DNA of 46,066 nt from Polaromonas sp. GTDB lineage: Bacteria; Pseudomonadota; Gammaproteobacteria; Burkholderiales; Burkholderiaceae_C. The stretch's first letter is position 1, and each line of letters opens with the position of its first letter. The translations under genes were made by a program, and so were the position numbers. Below, piece by piece: positions 8,347 through 19,035 of the stretch. The stretch spans positions 1-46,066 of the forward strand of contig JANYED010000237.1 in the NCBI GenBank assembly GCA_025363315.1. Direction: 5' to 3'. The notes under the pieces are model-generated. The model ran no database searches and had not been told where the DNA came from. It saw only the letters and a program-made list of their open reading frames with translations.

Positions 8347-9162
8347 CTAGGCTTCGAGCAGCGTGAGTTCCGCGTCCTCAAAACCCGCTTTTCGGCGCGC
8401 CACCAGATTCAGCGGGCCTTTGATACGCGGTGCGTTGTACTGTTGAGCCAGCACGGCGTAGTGCGTTACCGGGTCTAGCCCGCGCTGGCTGCACAGGTGG
8501 CGGTACCAGTGGTTGCCAATCGCCACATGACCAATCTCGTCGCGCAAGATAATGTCCAGAATCTCCATTGCTCGCAGCGCGTGGGGTGTCCCCACTTTTC
8601 GCAGCTTGGCTTGCATCGGCGGCGTGGCGTCCAAGCCACGCGCCTCCAGCGTGCGCGGCACCAACGCCATGCGGGCCAGCACGTCGAGCTTGGTTTTTTT
8701 GGTCATGTCCCACAGCCCGGTGTGGGCCGGGAACTCGCCATAGTCGTAGCCCAAGCTTTGCAGATGCGCACGCAGCAAGCTGAAGTGATGCGCTTCCTCT
8801 GCTGCCACAGTGAGCCAGTCGAGGTAATACTGGCGCGGCATTCCGCCAAAGCGCCAGATCGCATCCAGTGCCAGGTTGATGGCGTTGAACTCGATATGCG
8901 TGACGGCGTGCAGCAGCGCGGCGAGGCCTTCGGTGGTGAAGGCAGAGCGTTTGGGAACGTCCAGGTGCGAGCGTAATTCTGGTCTGGCCGGACAGCCAGG
9001 CACACCAGTTGGTTCGTCAAAGGTGTCATCAACTGCTATAACTATAATAGCTGCTTGCGCCCGTATCCATTGGGTTAAAGCCACTTTTTTGCCTGGATTG
9101 GTGGCCAAAAGTGCGTCGAGCGCAAGTTTTCTGAGTTCGGGTACTTGCAGGGCGGTCATCAT
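8347..9162 (-). CDS. DUF455 ferritin-like protein
   Basis: The protein belongs to the DUF455 family, predicted ferritin-like di-iron four-helix proteins of unknown role. Signatures are LLHAVTHIEFNAINLALDAIWRF, WLTVAAEEAHHFSLLRAHL, MALVPRTLEARGLDATPP and ILDIILRDEIGHVAIGNHWY; the E/H pairs in these helices would ligate metal. The start is uncertain: ATGATG at 9157-9162 gives the family-like MTALQVPELRKLAL, while in-frame starts upstream (ATG 9180, TTG 9219) are possible. An in-frame copy of the 42-nt repeat lies near the N-terminus (9035-9076), encoding TQWIRAQAAIIVIA ahead of the conserved core. It is divergent from the carbonic anhydrase gene. Confidence 0.82.
   Translation of the reverse strand: MMTALQVPELRKLALDALLATNPGKKVALTQWIRAQAAIIVIAVDDTFDEPTGVPGCPARPELRSHLDVPKRSAFTTEGLAALLHAVTHIEFNAINLALDAIWRFGGMPRQYYLDWLTVAAEEAHHFSLLRAHLQSLGYDYGEFPAHTGLWDMTKKTKLDVLARMALVPRTLEARGLDATPPMQAKLRKVGTPHALRAMEILDIILRDEIGHVAIGNHWYRHLCSQRGLDPVTHYAVLAQQYNAPRIKGPLNLVARRKAGFEDAELTLLEA
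9035..9076 (-). repeat. 42-nt two-hairpin repeat, copy 2 (inside DUF455 gene)
   Basis: Read on the minus strand, this copy carries ACCCAATGGATACGGGC, GCAAGCAGCTATTATAG and the closing ATAGC. It lies wholly within the coding region in the sense orientation. The usual TAG of the first loop is TGG here, which keeps the frame open. Confidence 0.88.
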
Positions 9163-9228
9163 GCCGTGATTGTGCGGCATCCTTACAATCAGGGTCACAC
9201 CCACTTTTGACCCGCTCAAGCAAACACC

Positions 9229-9753
9229 ATGGCCATTTACCAGCTCGATGATTTAAAACCCAGTGTGCACCCCAGCGCCTGGGTGGCTGAAAACGCTCAG
9301 GTCATGGGCAACGTCACGTTGGCTGAAAACACCAGCATCTGGTTTGGTGTGGTGATTCGCGGCGATACATCTACCATCACGGTAGGCAAAGGCTCTAACG
9401 TGCAAGACAACAGCGTTTTGCACGCAGACGTTGGCATGCCGCTGGTGATTGGCGAGGGCGTGACGGTTGGCCACCAGGTCATGCTGCACGGCTGCACGGT
9501 GGGCGATAACGCGCTGATTGGCATCGGTGCCATCGTGTTGAACGGCGCAAAAATTGGCAACAACTGCCTGGTGGGCGCAGGCGCACTGGTGACCGAGGGC
9601 AAAGAGTTTCCCGATGGCGCCATGATCATCGGCAGCCCAGCCAAAGCAGTGCGCATGCTGTCGCCCGAGCAAATCGAGGGTTTAAAAATGAGCGCGCAGC
9701 ATTACATAGGCAATGCGAAGCGCTACAAAACCGGGCTCAAGAAATTACGCTGA
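9229..9753 (+). CDS. Gamma-class carbonic anhydrase-like hexapeptide protein
   Basis: This 174-residue left-handed beta-helix protein is of the YrdA/PaaY/CaiE type. Hexapeptide repeats run from about residue 20 to 140 (NVTLAENTSIWFGVVIRGD, VIGEGVTVGHQVMLHGCTVGD, ALIGIGAIVLNGAKIG). The zinc-binding histidines of the gamma-carbonic anhydrase fold are present: H65 (LHADVG), H82 and H87 (VGHQVMLHGC). The C-terminal helix with YIGNAKRYKTGLKKL is typical. Whether it hydrates CO2 or acts on a CoA thioester cannot be told from sequence. Confidence 0.9.
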   Translation: MAIYQLDDLKPSVHPSAWVAENAQVMGNVTLAENTSIWFGVVIRGDTSTITVGKGSNVQDNSVLHADVGMPLVIGEGVTVGHQVMLHGCTVGDNALIGIGAIVLNGAKIGNNCLVGAGALVTEGKEFPDGAMIIGSPAKAVRMLSPEQIEGLKMSAQHYIGNAKRYKTGLKKLR

Positions 9754-9808
9754 AAGATTTTTATCGTGAGCAATTTAAAACACCACACAAGCCCAATTCA
9801 AACAGGGG

Positions 9809-9895
9809 CCGCGGAACTGGCTTTGCCAGGCCGCAGGCGCAGCGACCCCCTCGGGGGGCAGGAAGCTACACGCAGTGAGCGACCGTGGGGGCGAC
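9809..9895 (+). repeat. GC-rich multi-hairpin repeat abutting the hslO start
   Basis: This block contains CTGGC-TTT-GCCAG (9817-9829) and CCCCC-TC-GGGGG (9846-9857), then ends in CAGTGAGCGACCGTGGGGGC directly before the hslO ATG. I recognise the style as a dispersed Comamonadaceae intergenic repeat, from memory only. It is a single copy in this window. The GGGGG at 9887-9891 lies 4 nt from the ATG and can serve as a Shine-Dalgarno-like sequence. Confidence 0.6.
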
Positions 9896-10864
9896 ATGTC
9901 TGAACTTCATAAATTTATTTTCGACGGCTTGCCGGTACGCGGCATGCTCGTGCGGCTGACCGACTCCTGGCAAGAGATTTTGAAACGCAGGCAAGCCGCT
10001 GGCGGCTACCCGGTGGAGGTGATGCACCTGCTGGGCGAGATGACAGCTGCGGGCGCGTTGATGCAAAGCAATATCAAGTTTAATGGCGCACTGGTTTTGC
10101 AGATTTTTGGCGATGGCCCGGTCAAGCTCGCGGTCGCTGAAGTGCAGCCTGACTTGAGTTTGCGCGCCACCGCCACCGTGACGGGCGTGGTCGACCCAGG
10201 CAGCACCCTGAGCCAGCTGGTCAACGTCAATTTTGAGGGCCGCTGCGCCATCACGCTGGACCCGAAAGACAAATTCCCCGGCCAGCAGGCTTACCAGGGC
10301 GTGGTTCCGCTGTTTGGTGACAACCGCGAAAAAATTGAAAACATCAGCGAGGTGCTGGAGCATTACATGCTGCAAAGCGAGCAGCTGGACACCAAATTGA
10401 TACTAGCTGCCGATGGCAAGGTGGCGGCGGGGCTGCTGATTCAACGCCTGCCTGTCAAGGGGCAGGGCAACCTTGAAGGGCAAAGCCAGAGTGACGCCAA
10501 TGAAGATGAAATTGGCAAAAACGAGGACTACAAGCGTATTTCTATTTTGGCTTCCACACTCAAGCGTGAAGAGTTGCTCACACTTGATGCCGACACGATT
10601 TTGCATCGCCTGTTTTGGGAAGAACCGATCACTCGTTTTGAAGTTCTGCAGCCCAGTTTTGCCTGCAGTTGCTCGCGCGAGCGGGTCGCCAGCATGTTGC
10701 GAAGTTTAGGCACAGATGAGGTGGAGGGAATCATTGCCGAGCAGGGAAAGGTCAGTGTGACGTGTGAGTTTTGCGGTGCGCAGCAAGAGTTTGATCCGGT
10801 CGATGCGGCGCAGATTTTTACTCAGGCGGACCGTCAGTTGCCACCGCCAACGGCAGTTCAGTAG
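9896..10864 (+). CDS. hslO: Redox-regulated chaperone Hsp33
   Basis: Hsp33 is a cytoplasmic holdase activated by oxidative disulfide formation. The protein has about 322 residues. The N-terminal domain starts ELHKFIFDGLPVRGMLVRL, and the C-terminal redox switch carries the zinc cysteines in SFACSCSRERV (CxC) and TCEFCGAQQEF (CxxC). A 20-residue acidic/polar insertion (GQSQSDANEDEIGKNED) in the middle domain makes it somewhat longer than the E. coli protein. I chose the ATG at 9896. A GTG seven codons upstream lies inside the repeat and would add MSDRGGD, which is unlikely to be native. Its stop is immediately adjacent to the stop of convergent ftsB, leaving no intergenic space. Confidence 0.93.
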   Translation: MSELHKFIFDGLPVRGMLVRLTDSWQEILKRRQAAGGYPVEVMHLLGEMTAAGALMQSNIKFNGALVLQIFGDGPVKLAVAEVQPDLSLRATATVTGVVDPGSTLSQLVNVNFEGRCAITLDPKDKFPGQQAYQGVVPLFGDNREKIENISEVLEHYMLQSEQLDTKLILAADGKVAAGLLIQRLPVKGQGNLEGQSQSDANEDEIGKNEDYKRISILASTLKREELLTLDADTILHRLFWEEPITRFEVLQPSFACSCSRERVASMLRSLGTDEVEGIIAEQGKVSVTCEFCGAQQEFDPVDAAQIFTQADRQLPPPTAVQ

Positions 10865-12435
<1,571 letters not shown>

Positions 12436-12476
12436 TTATTGGTTTCCAAAAAGTACTTAAAAAATAAAACGGCAAC

Positions 12477-12767
12477 TTAAACGCCTTCAATCACCACCAT
12501 GCGCATCACCGCTGCGCCCTGGCGTGCTTTGATGGCAGCTTGGTATTCAACCGAGTGGTAATAGGCTTTGGCTTGTTCCACAGACGGAAATTTCAAAATC
12601 ACCACACGGTCTGGCGTCCAGTCACCTTCCAGCACTTCAACCGAACCGCCGCGCACGCAAAACTCTGCTCCGTGTGCTTGAACCGCAATGGTCGACAGCT
12701 TTCGGTACTCAGCGTATTGCTCCGGGTTCGTCACGGTGACGTTGGCGATGATGTAGGCGGATGGCAT
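12477..12767 (-). CDS. DUF1330 domain protein
   Basis: This 96-residue dimeric alpha-beta barrel-type protein shows the DUF1330 pattern: MPSAYIIANVTVTNPEQYAEYRK at the N-terminus, GAEFCVRGG, LEGDWTPDRVVILKFPSVEQAKAYYHS and YQAAIKARQGAA. The family has no agreed biochemical role. Its position between kdsA (4 nt upstream) and eno (about 40 nt downstream) is recurrent in Burkholderiales and suggests co-transcription rather than a shared pathway. Confidence 0.88.
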   Translation of the reverse strand: MPSAYIIANVTVTNPEQYAEYRKLSTIAVQAHGAEFCVRGGSVEVLEGDWTPDRVVILKFPSVEQAKAYYHSVEYQAAIKARQGAAVMRMVVIEGV

Positions 12768-12770
12768 GAA

Positions 12771-13637
12771 TCAGGCTCCAAAGTTGTTTTCCAAAAAGCC
12801 GTTTTTCTTGGTGACACGGTCCAGCTCAAGCAATGTCTCCAGCAGCGCTTTCATGTGCTTGAGCGGCACGGCGTTCGGCCCGTCGCTCATGGCTTTGTTA
12901 GGGTCGGGGTGCGTTTCCATAAACAAGCCCGCCACGCCGACTGCCACTGCTGCACGTGCCAGTACCGGTACCATTTCGCGCTGGCCGCCGCTGCTGGTGC
13001 CTTGCGCGTTTCCAGCACCCGGAAGCTGCACGGAATGCGTGGCGTCAAAAACCACCGGCGCATGGGTTTCACGCATGATCGCCAGGCTGCGCATGTCAGA
13101 AACGAGGTTGTTGTAGCCAAAGCTTGCACCGCGCTCGCAGGCCATGAAGCGGTCTTCGCTCAGCCCTTTGTCACGCGCTGCGGCACGGGCTTTATCGATG
13201 ACGTTTTTCATGTCACCCGGCGCGAGAAACTGGCCTTTTTTAATATTGATTGGTTTGCCCGACTGAGCAACGGCTGTGATGAAGTCGGTCTGGCGGCATA
13301 AAAACGCCGGGGTTTGCAGCACGTCTACCACTGCGGCAACGGCAGCGATGTCGGCTTCAGAGTGCACGTCGGTCAGGATGTGTAGACCCAGGTCGCGTTT
13401 GACCTTGGCTAGTATTTCAAGCCCCTTTTGCATGCCGGGCCCGCGAAATGTGGTGCCGCTGGAGCGATTGGCCTTGTCATAGCTGGACTTGAAAATAAAT
13501 GGAATCCCCAGGCGGGTGGTGATTTCCTTGAGCGTGCCTGCGGTGTCCATCTGCAATTGCTCAGACTCGATCACGCACGGTCCGGCTATTAAAAAGAAAG
13601 GTTGATTCAGGCCAACTTCAAATCCACACAATTTCAT
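12771..13637 (-). CDS. kdsA: 3-deoxy-8-phosphooctulonate synthase KdsA
   Basis: KdsA condenses arabinose 5-phosphate with phosphoenolpyruvate to give KDO-8-phosphate for the lipopolysaccharide inner core. The 288-residue protein has the family order: [90 protein letters not shown] and [20 protein letters not shown]. It begins 1 nt after the pyrG stop, so it is operonic with pyrG. Confidence 0.97.
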   Translation of the reverse strand: MKLCGFEVGLNQPFFLIAGPCVIESEQLQMDTAGTLKEITTRLGIPFIFKSSYDKANRSSGTTFRGPGMQKGLEILAKVKRDLGLHILTDVHSEADIAAVAAVVDVLQTPAFLCRQTDFITAVAQSGKPINIKKGQFLAPGDMKNVIDKARAAARDKGLSEDRFMACERGASFGYNNLVSDMRSLAIMRETHAPVVFDATHSVQLPGAGNAQGTSSGGQREMVPVLARAAVAVGVAGLFMETHPDPNKAMSDGPNAVPLKHMKALLETLLELDRVTKKNGFLENNFGA

Positions 13638-13638
13638 C

Positions 13639-15333
<1,695 letters not shown>

Positions 15334-15440
15334 TTAGTCGTTTCTGGCACGAGCTTTTGCTCGCTTAGGTGGGAAATGTTGATTATAGGCGGTGAGTGTT
15401 TGACGAAATGCTAGCGGCGCAAACTGATACATTGCTTGGC

Positions 15441-16697
15441 ATGACTCCTCAAACTGATCTTGTAGATGCCGCCCAGACGCTTGAGCTGTCTGGCAAACAC
15501 ATCGTTTTAGGCCTGTCTGGCGGCATTGCCTGCTACAAGTCCGCCGAGCTGTGCCGCGCGCTCATCAAAGCCGGTGCCACCGTGCAGGTGGTGATGACCG
15601 AGGCGGCTGAACAGTTCATCACGCCCGTGACGATGCAGGCACTCAGTGGTCGAGCAGTGTTTACCAGCCAGTGGGACGCTAGAGAAGACAACAACATGGC
15701 GCACATCAATTTGTCGCGTGAAGCCGATGCCATTTTGATTGCGCCCTGCAGCGCCGACTTCATGGCCAAGTTGCTGCACGGCCGGGCTGATGACTTACTG
15801 CGTTTGATGTGTCTTGCCCGACCCATTGACACCGTGCCATTGTTGCTGGCGCCGGCCATGAACCGCGAGATGTATGCCCACCCAGCTACCCAGCGCAACC
15901 TTACGCAATTGCAAAGCGATGGCGCAACCGTGCTGGGTGTGGGCAGCGGCTTTCAAGCCTGCGGCGAGACGGGCGACGGCCGCATGCTGGAACCTGATGA
16001 ACTGCTGCAAGACATCATTGCTTTTTTTACCCCCAAAGTGATGGCGGGGCAGCGCGTACTGATCACTGCCGGGCCGACCTATGAGGCCATCGACCCGGTG
16101 CGCGGCATCACCAATTTATCAAGCGGCAAGATGGGTTTTGCCATCGCTCGCGCTGCGCGTGAAGCGGGGGCTGATGTGACACTGGTAGCTGGGCCGGTTG
16201 GCTTGTCGACACCGCGCGGAGTGAGCAGAATTGACGTCAAATCAGCATCAAATATGCTTGAAGCCGTTATTTTACGGCTGCAAGCAGCTACTGTATTTAT
16301 AGCAACCGCAGCGGTGGCAGACTGGCGACCCGCAGCCTTTGAAAGCCGAAAGATCAAAAAAGACAGCTCTGGTGTGCCGCCGCAGCTGGCGTTTGCTGAA
16401 AATCAGGATATTTTGGCAACCGTCGCGCAATCGGAAGCCGCCAAAAATGGCAAGTTGTTTTGTGTCGGTTTTGCCGCTGAAAGCCACGACTTGCATGAAA
16501 ACGCCCAAGCCAAGCGCATGCGCAAAAACGTGCCACTGCTGATCGGCAACATTGGCCCCGACACCTTTGGCCAAGACCACAATGCGCTGCTCCTTGTTGA
16601 TAGCCAAAGCACAACTGAAATGCCCAGAGCCAGCAAGCTGACGCTGGCGCGGCAGCTGGTCAAAGAGATTGCCAACCGTATGAAAAAATCAAAATGA
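15441..16697 (+). CDS. coaBC: Bifunctional phosphopantothenoylcysteine decarboxylase/synthetase CoaBC
   Basis: CoaBC performs two consecutive steps of coenzyme A synthesis: ligation of cysteine to 4'-phosphopantothenate (CoaB) and decarboxylation (CoaC). The N-terminal flavodoxin-like CoaC domain shows [31 protein letters not shown], the [13 protein letters not shown] motif and [11 protein letters not shown]. The CoaB domain follows from about residue 200: [32 protein letters not shown] and [11 protein letters not shown]. Several in-frame starts exist (GTG 15396, ATG 15408, ATG 15441). I chose 15441 because it leaves the shortest extension before the KHIVLG strand. The segment just before the AAVADW motif overlaps a repeat-like sequence at 16262-16303. 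The stop overlaps dut. Confidence 0.95.
   Translation: MTPQTDLVDAAQTLELSGKHIVLGLSGGIACYKSAELCRALIKAGATVQVVMTEAAEQFITPVTMQALSGRAVFTSQWDAREDNNMAHINLSREADAILIAPCSADFMAKLLHGRADDLLRLMCLARPIDTVPLLLAPAMNREMYAHPATQRNLTQLQSDGATVLGVGSGFQACGETGDGRMLEPDELLQDIIAFFTPKVMAGQRVLITAGPTYEAIDPVRGITNLSSGKMGFAIARAAREAGADVTLVAGPVGLSTPRGVSRIDVKSASNMLEAVILRLQAATVFIATAAVADWRPAAFESRKIKKDSSGVPPQLAFAENQDILATVAQSEAAKNGKLFCVGFAAESHDLHENAQAKRMRKNVPLLIGNIGPDTFGQDHNALLLVDSQSTTEMPRASKLTLARQLVKEIANRMKKSK
16262..16303 (+). repeat. Degenerate 42-nt repeat-like segment inside coaBC
   Basis: AGCCGTTATTTTACGGCT forms a 6-bp stem at the place of the repeat's first hairpin. GCAAGCAGCTA matches the linker exactly, and the segment ends ATTTATAGC. 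The length is exactly 42 nt. It is read in the same frame as the DUF455 and methyltransferase copies. The encoded residues also fit the CoaB family, so this could be an old, adapted copy or a coincidence. Confidence 0.4.
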
Positions 16698-17140
16698 AAA
16701 TCGACGTCAAAATTTTGGATTCACGCCTCGAAGGCAACCTGCCGAACTACGCCACACCCGGCAGCGCAGGGCTGGACTTGCGGGCTTGCCTGAGTGAGCC
16801 GTTAACGCTGGCCGCCAACGCTTGGCAACTCGTGCCCACAGGCATCGCTATTTACCTGCACAACCCCGGCTACGCCGCACTCATCCTGCCGCGCTCGGGC
16901 TTGGGTCACAAGCACGGCATTGTGTTGGGCAATCTGGTGGGGCTGATTGACAGCGACTACCAGGGCCAGTTAATGGTCAGCGCCTGGAACCGCAGCGATG
17001 TGCCTTTCGCCATAGCCCCAATGGAGCGGATCGCGCAGTTGATGATTGTCCCTGTGGTGCAAGCTGAATTTAATGTGGTGCAAGACTTTCCTGCGAGTGA
17101 GCGCGGGGAGGGTGGGTATGGGTCTACGGGGAAGGCGTGA
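16694..17140 (+). CDS. dut: Deoxyuridine 5'-triphosphate nucleotidohydrolase
   Basis: dUTPase hydrolyses dUTP to dUMP and keeps uracil out of DNA. The 148-residue trimeric-type enzyme shows all five motifs: [52 protein letters not shown] and the C-terminal P-loop-like [10 protein letters not shown] that closes over substrate. Its ATG overlaps the coaBC stop by 4 nt, the conserved coaBC-dut arrangement of many proteobacteria. Confidence 0.97.
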   Translation: MKIDVKILDSRLEGNLPNYATPGSAGLDLRACLSEPLTLAANAWQLVPTGIAIYLHNPGYAALILPRSGLGHKHGIVLGNLVGLIDSDYQGQLMVSAWNRSDVPFAIAPMERIAQLMIVPVVQAEFNVVQDFPASERGEGGYGSTGKA

Positions 17141-17303
17141 AAGTGCTATTTGGACATCAAATTGCCACCACATTTGTCCGTCAATTCCGTATCAATACGC
17201 GCAAGGTCTGATGGCGTTTAGTTAATTCAACACGTATGTGAAAAATGTAAATCTTCATTGTGAGAAGTGGGTCGGGGTATCGCAGCCAGGCCCGACAGTC
17301 GCC

Positions 17304-17699
17304 TCAAATCTTGCAAACCACGCTTGGCTGCCAGCCTAGTTTCGCAGCCTTGCTCGCGAACTTTTTGTCTAGTGTGACAAATTCGTGTTGCACTGGCGCT
17401 GCTGCCCACAACAAAGCATCAAACCAACCCACGCCAGCTTCAACCCCTGCCATGGCTTGTAGAACGCGACTTTCATGCTCAAAGCGCAGTTTCTTCTGTT
17501 GCATCAGGCGTTTTGCGTAAGCTACGACGTCTGCGGGTTTCGCTTCATAGACAAAGCCCAAAACAAAACCCAACTCCGCCAGTGCAAGCAAGGGTACGTA
17601 GCAGGTGTTGCCTTCAATGATTTCCTTGGCTCTGGCTGACAGCTTTGGGTTGTCGTTCAGCGCATAGCGCAGCATGATGTTGGTGTCGATTGTCAGCAT
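17304..17699 (-). CDS. PIN-domain toxin (VapC-like)
   Basis: This is a 131-residue PIN-domain ribonuclease, the probable toxin of a type II toxin-antitoxin pair. Acidic metal-binding residues sit where the fold needs them: D5 (MLTIDTN), E42 (ALAELGFVLG), D94 (GWFDALLWAAA) and D111 (FVTLDKKFA). The C-terminal FxTLDKKFA then KLGW is typical of VapC-type toxins. The gene starts 5 nt after the antitoxin stop, consistent with one transcript. The RNA target (tRNA, rRNA or mRNA) cannot be told from sequence. Confidence 0.85.
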   Translation of the reverse strand: MLTIDTNIMLRYALNDNPKLSARAKEIIEGNTCYVPLLALAELGFVLGFVYEAKPADVVAYAKRLMQQKKLRFEHESRVLQAMAGVEAGVGWFDALLWAAAPVQHEFVTLDKKFASKAAKLGWQPSVVCKI

Positions 17700-17704
17700 G
17701 TGGC

Positions 17705-17953
17705 TTAACCCAGCTGCTTGGCTGCGTAGCGCTGTTCCATGTACCGGCGCTTAGCCTGGGCTGCTTGGTCAGCGCTAACGGGTTTGGCCAGGTGCGACAG
17801 CGCGCCGAACGCCGTGACAGCTGTTCCTGCCTCCGGGCTTCGCAAGTGCGGCCGAATCGCATCAGACACAAAACGGCCGATGCTGCCGCGACCGATTTGG
17901 TTGTGCAGCATGGCATAGAGTTCATCGTCAATGGAAAGAGTAAGTTTTTGCAT
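17705..17953 (-). CDS. Ribbon-helix-helix antitoxin
   Basis: This 82-residue protein precedes the PIN toxin gene. The N-terminal MQKLTLSIDDELYAMLHN and GSIGRFVSDAIRPHL fit a ribbon-helix-helix DNA-binding fold (strand, then two helices). The C-terminal half (AKPVSADQAAQAKRRYMEQRYAAKQL) is a charged helix suited to wrapping the toxin. Such antitoxins normally repress their own promoter. A perfect palindrome at 17962-17973 overlapping a TATAAT box lies directly upstream, as expected. The order antitoxin-toxin with a 5-nt gap supports the pairing. Confidence 0.8.
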   Translation of the reverse strand: MQKLTLSIDDELYAMLHNQIGRGSIGRFVSDAIRPHLRSPEAGTAVTAFGALSHLAKPVSADQAAQAKRRYMEQRYAAKQLG

Positions 17954-17960
17954 GCCTGCG

Positions 17961-17973
17961 ATTATACGTATAA
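17961..17973 (-). promoter_or_regulatory. Putative toxin-antitoxin promoter with operator palindrome
   Basis: A perfect 12-bp palindrome TTATACGTATAA (17962-17973) overlaps, on the minus strand, a consensus -10 box TATAAT (complement of 17961-17966), 8 bp before the antitoxin ATG. No good -35 hexamer is visible at 16-18 bp. The overlap suits autorepression by the RHH antitoxin. The very short leader means the true start point needs mapping. Confidence 0.5.
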
Positions 17974-18052
17974 AAAATTAGTCTACGTGAAAACTTCAAA
18001 ACTCAAAACTCACCAGTGGATAGTTTGGACGCGGCCAGATATTAGCCCCTAC

Positions 18053-18203
18053 GGCGACTGGGCCATGCGCTGCGGTTTTGGGGCGAAAACATACGCGGGG
18101 TTGAAAAAAAGGCCCAAGCTTTCACTTGGCCATTTTTTGTGTGATCGAAGCGTCGCTGCCGCGCGTCTTTCACCCCAAAGCCCGGTCGCATGACCCCATC
18201 ACC
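18053..18203. repeat. Imperfect inverted repeat, 45-bp arms
   Basis: The left arm 18053-18098 and right arm 18159-18203 are inverted copies with many single-base differences. Read outward-in, the left arm on plus encodes GDWAMRCGFGAKTYA and the right arm on minus encodes GDGVMRPGFGVKDAR, so the two differ largely at codon third positions over the shared residues. The 60-bp centre is a hairpin terminator plus flanks. Confidence 0.6.
18104..18139. terminator. Bidirectional rho-independent terminator
   Basis: The stem GGCC(C)AAG / CTTGGCC has a 6-nt loop and one bulge. Seven As precede it and six Ts follow, so it can work in either direction. It is the core of the surrounding inverted repeat and is not directly downstream of any recognised gene. 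Confidence 0.7.
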
Positions 18204-18294
18204 GCGCTCAGCTCGCGATTGATTCAAGCTGGTAAGGGGTTAAAACGGGACTAAATTGCTCGCAGATATACTTTTAGTTGTTAAATAAGGCTGT

Positions 18295-18336
18295 AGCCCA
18301 ATAGATACGGGCGCAAGCAGCTCCTGAAAAAATAGC
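18295..18336 (+). repeat. 42-nt two-hairpin repeat, copy 3 (intergenic)
   Basis: A near-consensus copy: AGCCCAATAGATACGGGC (stem GCCC/GGGC), GCAAGCAGCT, then CCTGAAAAAATAGC. It lies in the gap upstream of the glycine-zipper lipoprotein gene. Confidence 0.88.
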
Positions 18337-18535
18337 AAACTAGTGCACTCAGCATACCCTTCGCGCGACGTTCTAGCGCTTTCCCACGGCAAGACGGCAC
18401 GCACCCCTACGCCTGCCTTGATGTGTTGAGCCTGTTATAAAAAGCAAGGGTTGAATCCGTGGCGTCAAACCTTGGAAACAGGAAAGTTTTGGGCTCCATA
18501 CCGCTACCCGTTTTTTCTCAGTTGCATCGTCAGCG

Positions 18536-19027
18536 GTGGTTCTTGGCAGCTTGATGGCCTGCGCACCCATGAACCCGTCTGGCCCGGTATCGACCTATCC
18601 GTCAAGTTATCCTTCAAGGTATCCGGCGGCGTATCCAGCGGGCACGTATCCGGCGCCGAATCAACAGGGTGAGTATGTTGAATACGGGCGTGTCAGCAAC
18701 GTAGAAGTTGTGCGCTTGCAGCAGCCCAGTGCGGGCCCGGGCATCGGTGCTGTGATTGGCGACGTCGCTGGTGCAGTGCTGGGCACCCAGATTGGCTCAG
18801 GGGGCGGTCGCACTGCCGCGACGGTTTTGGGTGCAGTTGGCGGCGCGGTTGCCGGCAATGCTGTTGAGCGGAGCCGAACCGCAAATGCGAGCGCGGACGA
18901 AAGCTATCGGGTGTCGGTTCAGATTGATAATGGCCCCATGCGGGCCTACGACATGACACCTTACGGTGAACTGCAAATTGGCGACCGCGTCAGAATTAAA
19001 AACGGACAGCTTTGTCGTGTGATGTAG
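18536..19027 (+). CDS. Glycine-zipper outer-membrane lipoprotein, start unresolved
   Basis: The mature protein resembles SlyB/Pcp-type lipoproteins: a Pro/Tyr-rich N-terminus (PSSYPSRYPAAYPAG), YVEYGRVSNVEVVRL, a glycine zipper (GPGIGAVIGDVAGAVLG to VLGAVGGAVAGNAVE) and a C-terminal YRVSVQIDNGPMRAYD with DRVRIKNGQLCRV. The lipobox is GSLMAC. From the first usable start (GTG 18536) only eight residues precede the Cys, too short for a signal peptide. The frame stays open upstream to a TGA at 18452 and encodes a plausible signal (TATRFFSVASSAVVLGS), but it has no ATG, GTG or TTG there. An ATC at 18455 or a frameshift at the T6 run (18511-18516) may explain this. Confidence 0.7.
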   Translation: MVLGSLMACAPMNPSGPVSTYPSSYPSRYPAAYPAGTYPAPNQQGEYVEYGRVSNVEVVRLQQPSAGPGIGAVIGDVAGAVLGTQIGSGGGRTAATVLGAVGGAVAGNAVERSRTANASADESYRVSVQIDNGPMRAYDMTPYGELQIGDRVRIKNGQLCRVM

Positions 19028-19035
19028 CCGCGCTG

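Larger units (their letters stand above)
17990..18450. other. Long intergenic region with repeats, no convincing gene
   Basis: About 460 bp hold no gene I can support. The stretch contains an imperfect inverted repeat (arms 18053-18098 and 18159-18203) around a bidirectional terminator, followed by a 42-nt dispersed repeat (18295-18336). Short open frames run through it on both strands (for example minus 18042-18227), but they match each other across the inverted repeat rather than any family I know. It separates the toxin-antitoxin pair from the glycine-zipper gene. Confidence 0.6.

Noticed and set aside
10398-10424. ATTGATACTAGCTGCC in hslO, similar to one arm of the repeat
   Set aside because: Only about 10 bases match and neither stem forms; the residues LILAADGKVAAG are standard Hsp33.
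12540-13301. 253-codon plus-strand frame over kdsA/DUF1330
   Set aside because: It is a shadow of well-conserved minus-strand genes; composition is histidine/valine-rich and resembles no protein.
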